From JBGPBY01 sp041481485 (GTDB lineage: Bacteria; Acidobacteriota; Terriglobia; 20CM-2-55-15): DNA of 22,614 nucleotides. Under the pieces are notes generated by a model. The model was not told the origin of the DNA, searched no databases, and saw only the letters and a list, made by a program, of their open reading frames with translations. This document shows, one piece after another, positions 1-8,618 of the stretch. The stretch lies in assembly GCA_041481485.1 (NCBI GenBank), contig JBGPBY010000039.1:1-22614 (forward strand), read 5' to 3'. How positions within the stretch are numbered: the stretch's first letter is position 1; every line of letters begins with the position of its first letter. A program made the position numbers and the translations under genes.

Positions 1-955
1 CCTCGACCGTCGTTCCCTTCAGGGCACGCATGTCGAAGGCATTCTCTTCCTTCTTGTCGGCAAGGCCGGTGTAAGCCGGGTAATGGAACGTGTAGTCGAG
101 TTTGTCCAGTTTGGGGAGGTCGGCAACCTTGATGGTGAATTCTGCGGAGCGCTTGCCGCCGCCGTCCACATAGTAATGAACGGGATCCTGGAGATTGAAT
201 ATCCGATGACGATAGGTCGGAACCTTGTCGGGGACGACCTGCATCGAAGAGATTTCCCAGTTGGAACCGTTGTCATACCGGAGTGCGATATCGGCACGTT
301 CCGGATCGAACCCGGAGAAGATCGCATCGATGGTGACGTCGGATCCCTTCGGTACGGTAATGCTGCCCGGTTTGACGGTGATGGTCAGCGCATTTATATT
401 CGGCGCTTTCAAAGGGTTGCCGGTCAGGCGTGCAATTCCGTATGGCAGGTACATCGACGAAAGGTACAAGCCGATGAGCAGCATCGCGGCCAGAACGCCG
501 GAGGACACCCCGAACGTCATGATTTTGTTCTTGTTGATCTGGTTTCCGAAATTGACGTTACGGGTCCGGTCCAGTGCATCCTTAACAACGAGAAACCCAA
601 ACATGGCCTGATCCGGCTTTGGCTTCTGAATTACTTCAACGGCGCTCACCAGACGGTCTTCGAGACCGGGATTCCGTTCCTGTACAAAGCGCGCCAGTTG
701 TTCATCATTGGGAACACGCCGCAGCGGCATCACCAGGTGCCGCACGATTACCGCGACCAGAGCGATGATGCCCGAAACCTTCAGGACATTGACGATCCAC
801 AAAGGCACTTTGGGTGTATTGGCGAGGTACAGCCCCACCGCAATCGATACGACCAGAACTCCCAATACCCAAGCCAAACCCCGCGCCCACAGGAGCGTCT
901 TCCATTTAGTTCGAACCTGTCCTATTTTTTGGAGTAACTCATCATTTGGTTTCAT
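1..955 (-). CDS. DUF4175-like membrane protein, partial (C-terminus beyond window)
   Basis: The reading frame starts with ATG at 955 and stays open to the window edge, giving 318 codons without a stop. The N-terminus (MKPNDELLQKIGQVRTKW) leads into two closely spaced hydrophobic segments at about residues 23-42 and 52-70. A third follows at about 130-150, and then comes a beta-rich extracytoplasmic part ending in a YTFHYPAYTGL motif. The paired N-terminal helices plus a PAYTG-type motif resemble the large DUF4175-like proteins that accompany MoxR/Bat operons; this is family-level recognition only. The start codon shares one base with the stop of the upstream BatA-like gene (TGATG), implying translational coupling. 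It is the last visible gene of the seven-gene operon. Its function is unknown. A structural or scaffold role with the vWA proteins in the envelope is inferred. Confidence 0.75.
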   Translation of the reverse strand, partial: MKPNDELLQKIGQVRTKWKTLLWARGLAWVLGVLVVSIAVGLYLANTPKVPLWIVNVLKVSGIIALVAVIVRHLVMPLRRVPNDEQLARFVQERNPGLEDRLVSAVEVIQKPKPDQAMFGFLVVKDALDRTRNVNFGNQINKNKIMTFGVSSGVLAAMLLIGLYLSSMYLPYGIARLTGNPLKAPNINALTITVKPGSITVPKGSDVTIDAIFSGFDPERADIALRYDNGSNWEISSMQVVPDKVPTYRHRIFNLQDPVHYYVDGGGKRSAEFTIKVADLPKLDKLDYTFHYPAYTGLADKKEENAFDMRALKGTTVE

Positions 956-3075
956 CAATTTCTCCCATAGCCAAGAAGGCCGGAGCCGGAATTTTTACCC
1001 GATACCAGAGTCCCAGACGGTGCTCGAAAGCTTCTATTCGCAATTATGATCTCTGCGATTGCTGCCAATATAGCAATTAATAAAAGATACCACCACGAAA
1101 GTTGCCGTTTTGCATACTCCAAATGATCCTCCGTCGTATATAGCCCCTTCTGTTGAGCTTCGGCGGCCGTGCTTTGAACGCTGGCAACCAGTTCATCCGG
1201 AGGAATCATGTCCAGATTGCCCTCGTTGGAGGGCGGATTCACCGCAATCAGCCGGATGTCGTGCCCGACCCGGATTTCGTGAAATCCAGGAATCTTGGGC
1301 GTGAAAAAAAGCTGTTGCCCGGCTTCCAGATCCCCGAGTCCTATCCGTTCCCCATTGGGATCAATGACCGCCGCAGCGCCACCTTCGATGCTTCCGACAA
1401 TCGGAATGCCTTCACCCAATGCGTACCATTCCCGAACGTCGTCGGAATGCGAGAGATAGCGCGCAACTTCGATCGCAAACGGAACAAACGAGGCCTTGAT
1501 GGGAAAATCGTTCCATCCATCCAGGACTTTGTTATCCAGCGACGATGCGAACACAACCAGTCCGCGATCTGTCCCCGACGATTCCGCCAGTGCCGGAGAC
1601 CCGTCCTCAAATTTGGCAAGCGCGGCGGCGCCCGGCTTCAGTTCCATCTGCGTAAAGCGGTAAAACAAAGCCGTACTGAGCGTAAACGTCGCGCTATTGC
1701 GAAATTTTTTGAACATACCGTGGTTGCGGTCAAAACTCGTGATGGAGACAGACGTCCGTCCAAGTTCATTGACGGCTGTAATTTTCCGAACAGGCTTTAC
1801 CGGTAATCCAGGGAAGCTGGCCCACCAGCCCAGATCGGCATACTGCCCCAGAACGACAAACTGACCTTGTCCCGTTTTGCGCAGTTCGACTAGCCGGTCG
1901 CGAACGGCATTGCTCAAAGACGGAACGTCATTGATGACCACGACTTTGTACTGCTGCAAATCTTCAGGCCGAACGCCACTGGCATTGGCCACGGCAACTT
2001 CAATCGGCAGGTCCGTCGAAGCCGCAAAAACCTTGCGCAGGTAATCGCTCTGGCGAGGCTTGCCGGCATCCATAATCAGGATCTTCTGTCGTTCACGCCG
2101 GTCGATGGCAAACAGGAATTCGTTATCCACTTTGAGGGGGTCATCCGAATCGATACGAATCTTTCCTTTCGATGCACCGATGGGGAGGTCAAAACCCGAA
2201 AAGTCGGTCAACTGGGTCGAATTCGGGGAAATTGTGACCACATGTTTGCCACCGACTTCCTTGTCATTGAGCAGCAGAGTCGCCTGGACTGTGACCGGCT
2301 GGTCTTTCCGGTAGTTGTGAACGCGCGCAACAACGCGCCCTCCAAACTGCCGGGTAAAACTGGTCGCATCGACGTTGACATTGTCGATACCGACATTTGT
2401 CGAATTCTCAATCCCCAGGTTCACCTTGTCGACTTTCACGTCTCTCGAAATGACATTCTCGCGGCTGGAACGATTCCAACCCGCTTTCTGGAAATCCGAA
2501 ATCATGAATAACTGCTTCTGCTTGCCGTTGAACTGCTGCAGTGCGTGTTCCGCGGCCGTAAACGCCTCATAGTATTTCGTTCCGTTGAACGACGGCTCGA
2601 TCAACGCCACCCTCGATTTCAGCTCACTTTTGTCCGAAGTCGGCCGCGCCAGAACCGTGGCGCTATCATTAAAGACAATCAAAGCCATCTGATCGTTGGC
2701 ACCCATCGCATCAATTCGCCGATTGGCTTCAGCCTTCAACTTGTCCATGTTGGTGCCGTACCGCATGCTGTAGGAGTTGTCCAACAACATCACGATGCCA
2801 TTGCTTTGTCCGGCAAGTACCTTCGGTAGGGCGCTTTCCGTCATATACGGCCTCATGAATGCGCCAACCAGCAGTGCGAGAATCAACAAGCGGAGAGCCA
2901 TCAGCAGCAGGTTCTTGATGATTTGCTGCCGCACGGAGCGCTTCGGCACCTTGAGAAGAAACATCAGCGAACTGAAGTGAATGACTTCAGATTTCTCCCG
3001 GCGCACCAGATGAATGATCACCGGAACCGCCAGCACTATCGAACCAATCAGAAAAAACGGATTCAAAAACGACAT
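955..3075 (-). CDS. BatA-type membrane protein with vWA domain
   Basis: This 706-residue protein opens with the BatA-type double-membrane-helix region: one hydrophobic segment at about residues 7-24, an HLVRREK turn, and a second at 55-74 ending in MRPYM. A von Willebrand factor A domain follows. Its metal-ion-dependent adhesion site is intact as D99-N-S-Y-S103, and a QMALIVFND strand comes after. The middle is beta-rich, and a C-terminal helix (WWYLLLIAILAAIAEIII) anchors the end, so most of the protein probably faces the periplasm. BatA-like proteins work with MoxR ATPases and DUF58 proteins in envelope maintenance or stress tolerance. The gene lies 13 bp after the DUF58 gene and overlaps the next gene by one base. 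No strong Shine-Dalgarno sequence precedes the ATG. The client or partner cannot be read from sequence. Confidence 0.88.
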   Translation of the reverse strand: MSFLNPFFLIGSIVLAVPVIIHLVRREKSEVIHFSSLMFLLKVPKRSVRQQIIKNLLLMALRLLILALLVGAFMRPYMTESALPKVLAGQSNGIVMLLDNSYSMRYGTNMDKLKAEANRRIDAMGANDQMALIVFNDSATVLARPTSDKSELKSRVALIEPSFNGTKYYEAFTAAEHALQQFNGKQKQLFMISDFQKAGWNRSSRENVISRDVKVDKVNLGIENSTNVGIDNVNVDATSFTRQFGGRVVARVHNYRKDQPVTVQATLLLNDKEVGGKHVVTISPNSTQLTDFSGFDLPIGASKGKIRIDSDDPLKVDNEFLFAIDRRERQKILIMDAGKPRQSDYLRKVFAASTDLPIEVAVANASGVRPEDLQQYKVVVINDVPSLSNAVRDRLVELRKTGQGQFVVLGQYADLGWWASFPGLPVKPVRKITAVNELGRTSVSITSFDRNHGMFKKFRNSATFTLSTALFYRFTQMELKPGAAALAKFEDGSPALAESSGTDRGLVVFASSLDNKVLDGWNDFPIKASFVPFAIEVARYLSHSDDVREWYALGEGIPIVGSIEGGAAAVIDPNGERIGLGDLEAGQQLFFTPKIPGFHEIRVGHDIRLIAVNPPSNEGNLDMIPPDELVASVQSTAAEAQQKGLYTTEDHLEYAKRQLSWWYLLLIAILAAIAEIIIANRSFRAPSGTLVSGKNSGSGLLGYGRN

Positions 3076-3088
3076 ATTTTAATTAAGG

Positions 3089-4000
3089 TCACACGCTGTG
3101 CGCCCGCGCCGCCAGATACGAGAAAAGTCCTGCATCCAGCGGGTGAGACGTATTCATCAATGTGTAATCGATCTGGGAACCCCGCAGCCCCTTCTTCAGT
3201 TCTTCAATATGGGTATTCAGCACGGCCAGGTACTGCTTTCTCAGATATTCCGGAATGACGTGCAGTTTCCTCTGCGTCTCCAGATCTTCAAATTGCGCCA
3301 TCTGTTCAAACGGAAATGTCAGTTCAAAATCGTCCATGATGTGAAACGCCATGATGTCATTGCCCTTGGCCTTGAGCGCTCGCAGGCCTGCAATGATGTT
3401 TGCGGGCTCATCGAGGAAATCCGAAATCACGACGATGATTCCCCTGCGGTTCAAAACTTCAGCCAGGTAGCGAAGAGGTTTCGAAAACGCCGTTTCCTTG
3501 GTGGCCTCGGAATGATCGATTTCCTTGAAAATGTTGGAAAGCTGTCCAGTACGCCGGGCCGGCGGGATGTAGGTCCGAATTTCGGTATCGAACGTGACCA
3601 GGCCGACGCCATCCCGCTGATGATAGGCAAAATACGACAGACAGGCGGCCATGATCTTGGCGTAATCGATCTTGCGAACTTCACTTGAACCGTAAGACAT
3701 CGACCCGCTCATATCGAGCAGAATCAACACCCGCGTGTTGGTCTCGCCTTCGAACAGCTTCACGTAAAGCTTGTCGGAGCGCGCATAAACATTCCAGTCG
3801 ATGCGCTTGAGTTCGTCGCCTTTCTGGTACGGCCGATACTCGGCGAAATCCACGCTGAAGCCCAGGTACGGGGACTGGTGCAATCCGGATACGAATCCTT
3901 CCACGACGGTGCGCGCGGTCAGCTCCAGGTTCTGAATGCGCATCAGAACCTTGGGATCGATGAATCGATTCTTCGGCGCTTCGGCGATATTCCTGCTCAA
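3089..4000 (-). CDS. DUF58 domain protein with vWA-like fold
   Basis: The protein has 303 residues if it starts at TTG (4000), three bases after the moxR stop. The best internal alternative is the ATG at codon 20 (MRIQNLELTARTVVEGF). The DUF58 signature is present as YRPYQKGDELKRIDWNVYAR at residues 55-74. It is followed by an intact MIDAS-like motif, D96-M-S-G-S100, in a LILLDMSGSM strand. There is no signal peptide or membrane helix, so it should be cytoplasmic. DUF58 proteins are usually encoded next to moxR and are thought to act as substrate adaptors for the AAA+ ring. That is exactly the context here, with moxR immediately upstream and BatA downstream. The TTG start is plausible because TAAGG, which includes the moxR stop codon, sits just before it, but the spacing is short. 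Confidence 0.9.
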   Translation of the reverse strand: MSRNIAEAPKNRFIDPKVLMRIQNLELTARTVVEGFVSGLHQSPYLGFSVDFAEYRPYQKGDELKRIDWNVYARSDKLYVKLFEGETNTRVLILLDMSGSMSYGSSEVRKIDYAKIMAACLSYFAYHQRDGVGLVTFDTEIRTYIPPARRTGQLSNIFKEIDHSEATKETAFSKPLRYLAEVLNRRGIIVVISDFLDEPANIIAGLRALKAKGNDIMAFHIMDDFELTFPFEQMAQFEDLETQRKLHVIPEYLRKQYLAVLNTHIEELKKGLRGSQIDYTLMNTSHPLDAGLFSYLAARAHSV

Positions 4001-4003
4001 ACC

Positions 4004-5029
4004 TTAGTCCTTTACACCGGATTTCGGTACCGGCACGGTCTCCAGCAATTTCTTAATGATGGTCTCCGATGTGATTCCTTCGGACTCCGCATGGAAGTTC
4101 GTCAGGATGCGATGACGGAACACCGGATACGCCAGCTTCTGGATATCTTCAACCGCCACGTTGTAGCGTCCCTTCATCAACGCGCACGCCTTTGCGCCCA
4201 GCACCAGGAACTGCGATGCACGAAGGCTGGCGCCGTAGTTCACATATTGTTTGATGAAGTCCGGCGGATTTTCGCCGGATGGCCTGCTGGTTCTGGCCAG
4301 CTGCACGGCGTAACGGGTAACGGACTCGGCAACCGGCATGCGGCGAACCAGTTTCTGGAATTCGAGAATCTCCACGCCGCCGATGGTTTTCTGAAACTCC
4401 ACGTTGCGGATCGCTGTCGTTTGATTCACCACCTGGATTTCTTCCTCCTCGTTGAGGTAGCCAATGATGATGTTGAACATGAAGCGGTCCAGCTGTGCTT
4501 CCGGCAACGGATAGGTTCCTTCCAGTTCAATCGGATTCTGAGTGGCCAGAACGTAAAATGGCATATCCAGCGGATAAGTATGTCCTTCAATCGTAACCGA
4601 ACGCTCCTGCATGGCTTCGAGCAATGCGGACTGGGTCTTCGGCGGAGTACGGTTGATTTCGTCGGCAAGTACAATATTGGAAAAAATCGGTCCTCTTACG
4701 AAAGTGCGTTCGCGCTTTCCGGTGACTTTGCTTTCCTCGATGATTTCTGTTCCGGTGATATCCGCAGGCATCAGGTCCGGAGTGAACTGGATGCGTTTGA
4801 AATCCAGATGCAGCACCTTGGCAATCGTCGCAATCAGGAGGGTCTTCGCCAGGCCCGGAACTCCGGTGATAATGGAGTTGCCGCCACTAAGCATCGACAT
4901 CATGACTTGATCGACTACTTCATTCTGCCCGACGATGATTTTCCGTATCTCATGATCGATCCGCTTGATTTCAATATGAAAACGTTCAACGGTCTCGAGA
5001 TCCTTCTGTTGCTCAACGGTTAGTTCCAC
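4004..5029 (-). CDS. moxR: MoxR family AAA+ ATPase
   Basis: This 341-residue cytoplasmic protein has the MoxR-type AAA+ core. Walker A is G56-V-P-G-L-A-K-T63, Walker B is NIVLADEINR with D123 and E124, and sensor 1 lies in VLATQNPIE. The motif TPPKTQSALLEAMQE after Walker B is typical of the family. MoxR ATPases act as chaperones that remodel or insert metals into partner proteins, usually through vWA-domain adaptors. Here the adaptors would be the DUF58 and BatA proteins encoded immediately after it. The start is GTG at 5029, preceded by GAGG at 5035-5038 with a 5-bp spacer; the stop of the upstream TPR gene lies inside that spacer (2-bp gap). The next gene follows after 3 bp. The family assignment is firm, but the substrate is unknown. 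Confidence 0.95.
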   Translation of the reverse strand: MELTVEQQKDLETVERFHIEIKRIDHEIRKIIVGQNEVVDQVMMSMLSGGNSIITGVPGLAKTLLIATIAKVLHLDFKRIQFTPDLMPADITGTEIIEESKVTGKRERTFVRGPIFSNIVLADEINRTPPKTQSALLEAMQERSVTIEGHTYPLDMPFYVLATQNPIELEGTYPLPEAQLDRFMFNIIIGYLNEEEEIQVVNQTTAIRNVEFQKTIGGVEILEFQKLVRRMPVAESVTRYAVQLARTSRPSGENPPDFIKQYVNYGASLRASQFLVLGAKACALMKGRYNVAVEDIQKLAYPVFRHRILTNFHAESEGITSETIIKKLLETVPVPKSGVKD

Positions 5030-5031
5030 GA

Positions 5032-7584
5032 TTACCTCACTTGTAATAAAAGAGACTGCGCCGGTTGATAGGTCGGCGCAATCTTCAGGGATTCCATGAC
5101 GTTCTTATACGCATCCGCTTTGTTGCCCTGTCCGAGATTGGCCTCGGCCAGGTGATAGTAGGCGCCCGCACGATCAGTCGTATTCAGGGCCAGCAGTGTC
5201 TTATATTCGCGCTCAGCATCCTTGTACTGCTTGAGTTTCAGTGTCAGGAGTCCGAGCTTTTCGTGTCCCGCCAGTTCCATGGGCCGCACATACATGGCGC
5301 CCTCCAGGGACCTGGCAGCGCCGGCAATATCGCCGGACTCTTCCAGCATGGTGCTGAGCAGGGTGTATGACGGAAAGCTGGTTTCCGAATAATTCAGGAA
5401 TTGCTTCAGGGTCGCGATGGCGTTGGCCTTGTCTCCCTTTTTGATATAGGCCTGAATCAGGGGCTCATACGCGTTGTCATCATCGGAATATTCCGGGTAC
5501 ATGGTCACGGCATCCGACAGAGTTTTGATTGCGGCGTCTGCGTCGCCGGCTTCGAGCGCCTTCACGCCCAATTCAAAAGACGTATGGTAACGCTCCGGGC
5601 TGATCGCAGCTGCTTTGGCTTCGACCCACTTCATAAATTCCGTATCGAATTCACCCAATGTGACGTTGAGTCCTTCTTTAAAGACATCCGAAGTACCCTT
5701 GCCGGCTTTATAGAGAAGCAGCATTTTTCGAATGGCCGGGAATCCCCACTTCGACTCAATGTAGTCGGCAACCAGCGAGGACTGGTAATAGGACACAAGA
5801 ATCTGCCCTGGGTAGTTCTGATGAATGAACCCGTTGTTAAGCTGCGCGATGGGCAGAAATTGCCTCTTCGGATCTTTCGACTTGATCGACTGGAGGAACT
5901 GCAGCTTCATGTCGTCTCCCCATCCGGGATACGCCTTGCGCTCCTCGTAAACCGAGAGGCCTTCGGAGAACCATCGGGGGATCTTGTGATCGGTCATCTG
6001 CAGGGTGATGACGTGCGTGAATTCATGCCAAAGCGTACTGCCCCAGTTGAATTCATCCGGCTTGCGCGCGGCCGGTGAATCCATTACCACGAGTTTTCCA
6101 AAGCAAACCCCCAGGGCGCCCAGGCCAGGCACGCCCAGCGTGCGCACGGCGAAATCCTCATGGTCCGGATACATCTCAAATCCGATCGGCCCTTCCGGCA
6201 CGAACTCGTATTTCGCGCTGAGAGTCTTGTAAGCCTTCTCCAGAAGGTCAGACACATATGGCGCCAGCGCACCGCTTTCTTTCTTATTCAATTTCAGCCG
6301 GAAGTGTTCGGTTGAAATGCGATCGAAGTTCTGCCAGCTGTCGGTCAATCGCAGCGTGTTCACGGTAGGCTTGTCGTAAGGGTTATTTTTGTAAATCCTG
6401 TCGAGTGTTTCCACGCCTTCGATTTCCTCGCCAATACGGAGCAGGTTGACTCCCAGCACGCTCATCGACTGGTAGTCCGACGGATTCAGTTCGACTGCTT
6501 TTCTGGCGAATTTGACCGACTCCTTGTAGAGACGCAGCGAAACACAACTGGTGGCCAGTGTGTAATACAAGTTGCCCGGCTCGGGATTGATCTGCTTCAC
6601 CTTTTGCTCGGTCTTGTTGAATTCGTCGGTCTCACCACGCACGTAGTGGACGACGGCAACAATACTCATGGCATCGGTCGATTGCGGATTGATCTCGAAT
6701 ATTTTTTCGACGATTTTCAGAGCGTTGTCATACTGTTCTTCGTCCAGCTGCTCGGACGCTCGAATAAGGTTGCCTTCGATCGAGTTGGGATTGATTTCAA
6801 ACACACGCTCCAGAGCTTTGCGCGGACTACCTTCCTCGTCCTCCTCCAGATTACCGGCCATTCCCAACAGCGCTTCCGGCATGTTGGGATCAACGGCAAG
6901 GGCATCCTCGTAACTTTCAACAGCAAGATCCGGGGCCGTGCTGTAGGCCAGAAGATCGCCCCAGTCCACCATGGCCTCCGCGTTTTGCGGATCCACCTTT
7001 TTGATCTGTTTGTAGGTTTCGTTGGCGTCGAAGAAGTTGTCCGTTGCCCAAAGCGATCGGGCCACAAACCTCAGATCGGACTTCTTACTCAGAATGCCCT
7101 TCTGATAGTCGTCGACAACCTTTTTATAGATAACGTCTGCCTCAGGGCGCTTTCCCGTATCGATCAAAAGTGACGCCTTCTCCATCCGGGCGGCCAATCC
7201 AATTTCGGGATTGTTCTGAACAGCGTTCAGATGAGTGAGCGCGTCGGCATATTTGCCGACGATGTGATCGATTCTCCCGGCAGCCAGACGTATGCCAACA
7301 TTATTGGGATTGTTTTTGGCCCAGGCCTCAAATCGATCGCGCGCCTTCAGGTATTCGCCCTGGCGGACCCAGGAGTAATACAGGGCCTCGACCACTGCCG
7401 GTGTGACGGTGCCAGAGGTGACCGCTCGTTCCAAATTTGCAGCCGCCGCCGCGTACTCTCCTTTTCGGGCGAGAGCCACCGCTTCGGCCGGGCTCACCTG
7501 CTGACCGAATACACGCCCTCCAATGGCGCTCGAAAGCAGAATCGGAAGGATGGCAAGAGTCAGAATTGCAAAACTCTTTTTCAT
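5032..7584 (-). CDS. Secreted TPR protein with HEXXH zinc-peptidase domain
   Basis: This protein of 850 residues begins with a signal peptide (MKKSFAILTLAILPILLSSA). TPR-like helical repeats fill about residues 30-400 and reappear at about 680-850. Between them is a gluzincin-like, peptidase-MA-type domain: the zinc motif is H520-E-F-T-H524 and the probable third ligand is E541 in PRWFSEGLSVYEE. All metal ligands and the catalytic glutamate (E521) are present, so it is predicted to be active in the periplasm or on the cell surface. The ATG overlaps the upstream caspase-like stop by four bases (ATGA), and moxR follows after 2 bp, so it belongs to the same operon. TPR-flanked HEXXH proteins are found in many bacteria, but their substrates are mostly unknown. 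A link to the operon's vWA proteins is inferred from gene order. Confidence 0.85.
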   Translation of the reverse strand: MKKSFAILTLAILPILLSSAIGGRVFGQQVSPAEAVALARKGEYAAAAANLERAVTSGTVTPAVVEALYYSWVRQGEYLKARDRFEAWAKNNPNNVGIRLAAGRIDHIVGKYADALTHLNAVQNNPEIGLAARMEKASLLIDTGKRPEADVIYKKVVDDYQKGILSKKSDLRFVARSLWATDNFFDANETYKQIKKVDPQNAEAMVDWGDLLAYSTAPDLAVESYEDALAVDPNMPEALLGMAGNLEEDEEGSPRKALERVFEINPNSIEGNLIRASEQLDEEQYDNALKIVEKIFEINPQSTDAMSIVAVVHYVRGETDEFNKTEQKVKQINPEPGNLYYTLATSCVSLRLYKESVKFARKAVELNPSDYQSMSVLGVNLLRIGEEIEGVETLDRIYKNNPYDKPTVNTLRLTDSWQNFDRISTEHFRLKLNKKESGALAPYVSDLLEKAYKTLSAKYEFVPEGPIGFEMYPDHEDFAVRTLGVPGLGALGVCFGKLVVMDSPAARKPDEFNWGSTLWHEFTHVITLQMTDHKIPRWFSEGLSVYEERKAYPGWGDDMKLQFLQSIKSKDPKRQFLPIAQLNNGFIHQNYPGQILVSYYQSSLVADYIESKWGFPAIRKMLLLYKAGKGTSDVFKEGLNVTLGEFDTEFMKWVEAKAAAISPERYHTSFELGVKALEAGDADAAIKTLSDAVTMYPEYSDDDNAYEPLIQAYIKKGDKANAIATLKQFLNYSETSFPSYTLLSTMLEESGDIAGAARSLEGAMYVRPMELAGHEKLGLLTLKLKQYKDAEREYKTLLALNTTDRAGAYYHLAEANLGQGNKADAYKNVMESLKIAPTYQPAQSLLLQVR

Positions 7585-8618
7585 TTTTTCTTTTGCTCTT
7601 CGATCTGCTGTCCCACGGTGGATAGCTCAAGGATCAATTTCTCAAACTCGCGGTCGAAGTCTTCAGCAAGCATGTTCGCTTTGTTAATTTGCAGCGTTTC
7701 GATTTTCTGCTGCAGCTCCTTTTGCTGGTTCAGCATCGCCTGCAATTTGGCATCGGCGACGGTAACGGGAACATCGACATTGAAGGTCGTCAGGCTGGCC
7801 ATGACCGGAGCCTGCGGCACAACACCGGTCATCGGAGCGCCATTGTCGGAAATCTGGGGATGTTCGGTGGCGATTCGGCCGGCGTCCTTATAGAAGCGCT
7901 CGGTCCCATCGACCGCGTATTTGAAGGCTTCCCAAACCGAAATCTTGTGATCCTTGTTTTCGTCGGCGGCAGCCTTCTGCAGACCGCTTAGAAAATATTC
8001 ATAGAAGACCGTGTCGTTACCTTCGAACCCGGTTTTGGTGGCGGAAATAATCATGCGATTCTTCTTCGCCATGACCTCGGTGGCGCCACCGCTATTACTG
8101 GTGCCATTCACAACAACAAATCGCCCGGCGTTCAGACTATCCAATAAATCGGATAAGTCCTTGCCGGTAAGGTCCGGTCCCGCATTGTTGAACTTGTATC
8201 CCGCCGCCGGATTTTCACTCGCGGCTGCACCCGGGATGGGCGGGGCAGCCCCTCGGCCACGCGTACCTCCCCCGGAAGTGGCAGGACCATTGCCAGAGCG
8301 CTGTACCGGTCCGTCTTCATAACTCCCATGTCCGATGAGAAACAGAAAAAACGAATCGGCCGGTTTCAATTGTTCCTTGAATTTTGCAAACGCCTCTTTG
8401 ATATTGACCTGAGTCGATTTCTCATCGGCCAGGACGACGACGTGGTTCGGCGTAAATCCCATTTCTTCGGTGAGAATTTTGCGGGTCGTCTCGGTCCACT
8501 TGGCGTATTTGGCGGCAAATTTTTCATCGCCGGGAACACCGCTGATGATCAGGGCGCTGGACTCGGCGTGGGCAAGCACCGGGAAAAGGAGAATGAAGGG
8601 CAAACTCCAAAACTTCAT
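7581..8618 (-). CDS. Secreted caspase/C13-like protein, catalytic Cys apparently Ser
   Basis: I place the start at the ATG at 8618 (345 residues). It gives a clean signal peptide (MKFWSLPFILLFPVLAHAES), a good AAGGG ribosome site 5 bp upstream, and a 4-bp overlap (ATGA) with the preceding gene; the frame itself is open further upstream. The body resembles the caspase/peptidase C13 fold: LIISGVPG, a VVVLADE strand, then FFLFLIGHGSYEDG with H97-G98 at the histidine site. The second catalytic segment reads VVVNGTSNSGG (170-178 for its core), where related proteins have D-x-C-x-S-G-G; serine 174 occupies the cysteine position. An EF-hand-like loop (DENKDHKISVWEAF) follows, and the C-terminal 55 or so residues look coiled-coil. 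It may be a non-proteolytic binding protein. The fold call is moderately sure, and inactivity is inferred. Confidence 0.72.
   Translation of the reverse strand: MKFWSLPFILLFPVLAHAESSALIISGVPGDEKFAAKYAKWTETTRKILTEEMGFTPNHVVVLADEKSTQVNIKEAFAKFKEQLKPADSFFLFLIGHGSYEDGPVQRSGNGPATSGGGTRGRGAAPPIPGAAASENPAAGYKFNNAGPDLTGKDLSDLLDSLNAGRFVVVNGTSNSGGATEVMAKKNRMIISATKTGFEGNDTVFYEYFLSGLQKAAADENKDHKISVWEAFKYAVDGTERFYKDAGRIATEHPQISDNGAPMTGVVPQAPVMASLTTFNVDVPVTVADAKLQAMLNQQKELQQKIETLQINKANMLAEDFDREFEKLILELSTVGQQIEEQKKK

Noticed and set aside
83..937. Plus-strand open frame of 284 codons at the left edge
   Set aside because: The minus-strand frame from 955 encodes clear membrane helices and a PAYTG-type motif continuous with the operon; the plus frame is its shadow.
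3878..5023. Long plus-strand open frame (381 codons) across moxR
   Set aside because: It is antisense to a textbook MoxR ATPase with intact motifs, has no recognisable domain, and reflects the codon bias of the real gene.
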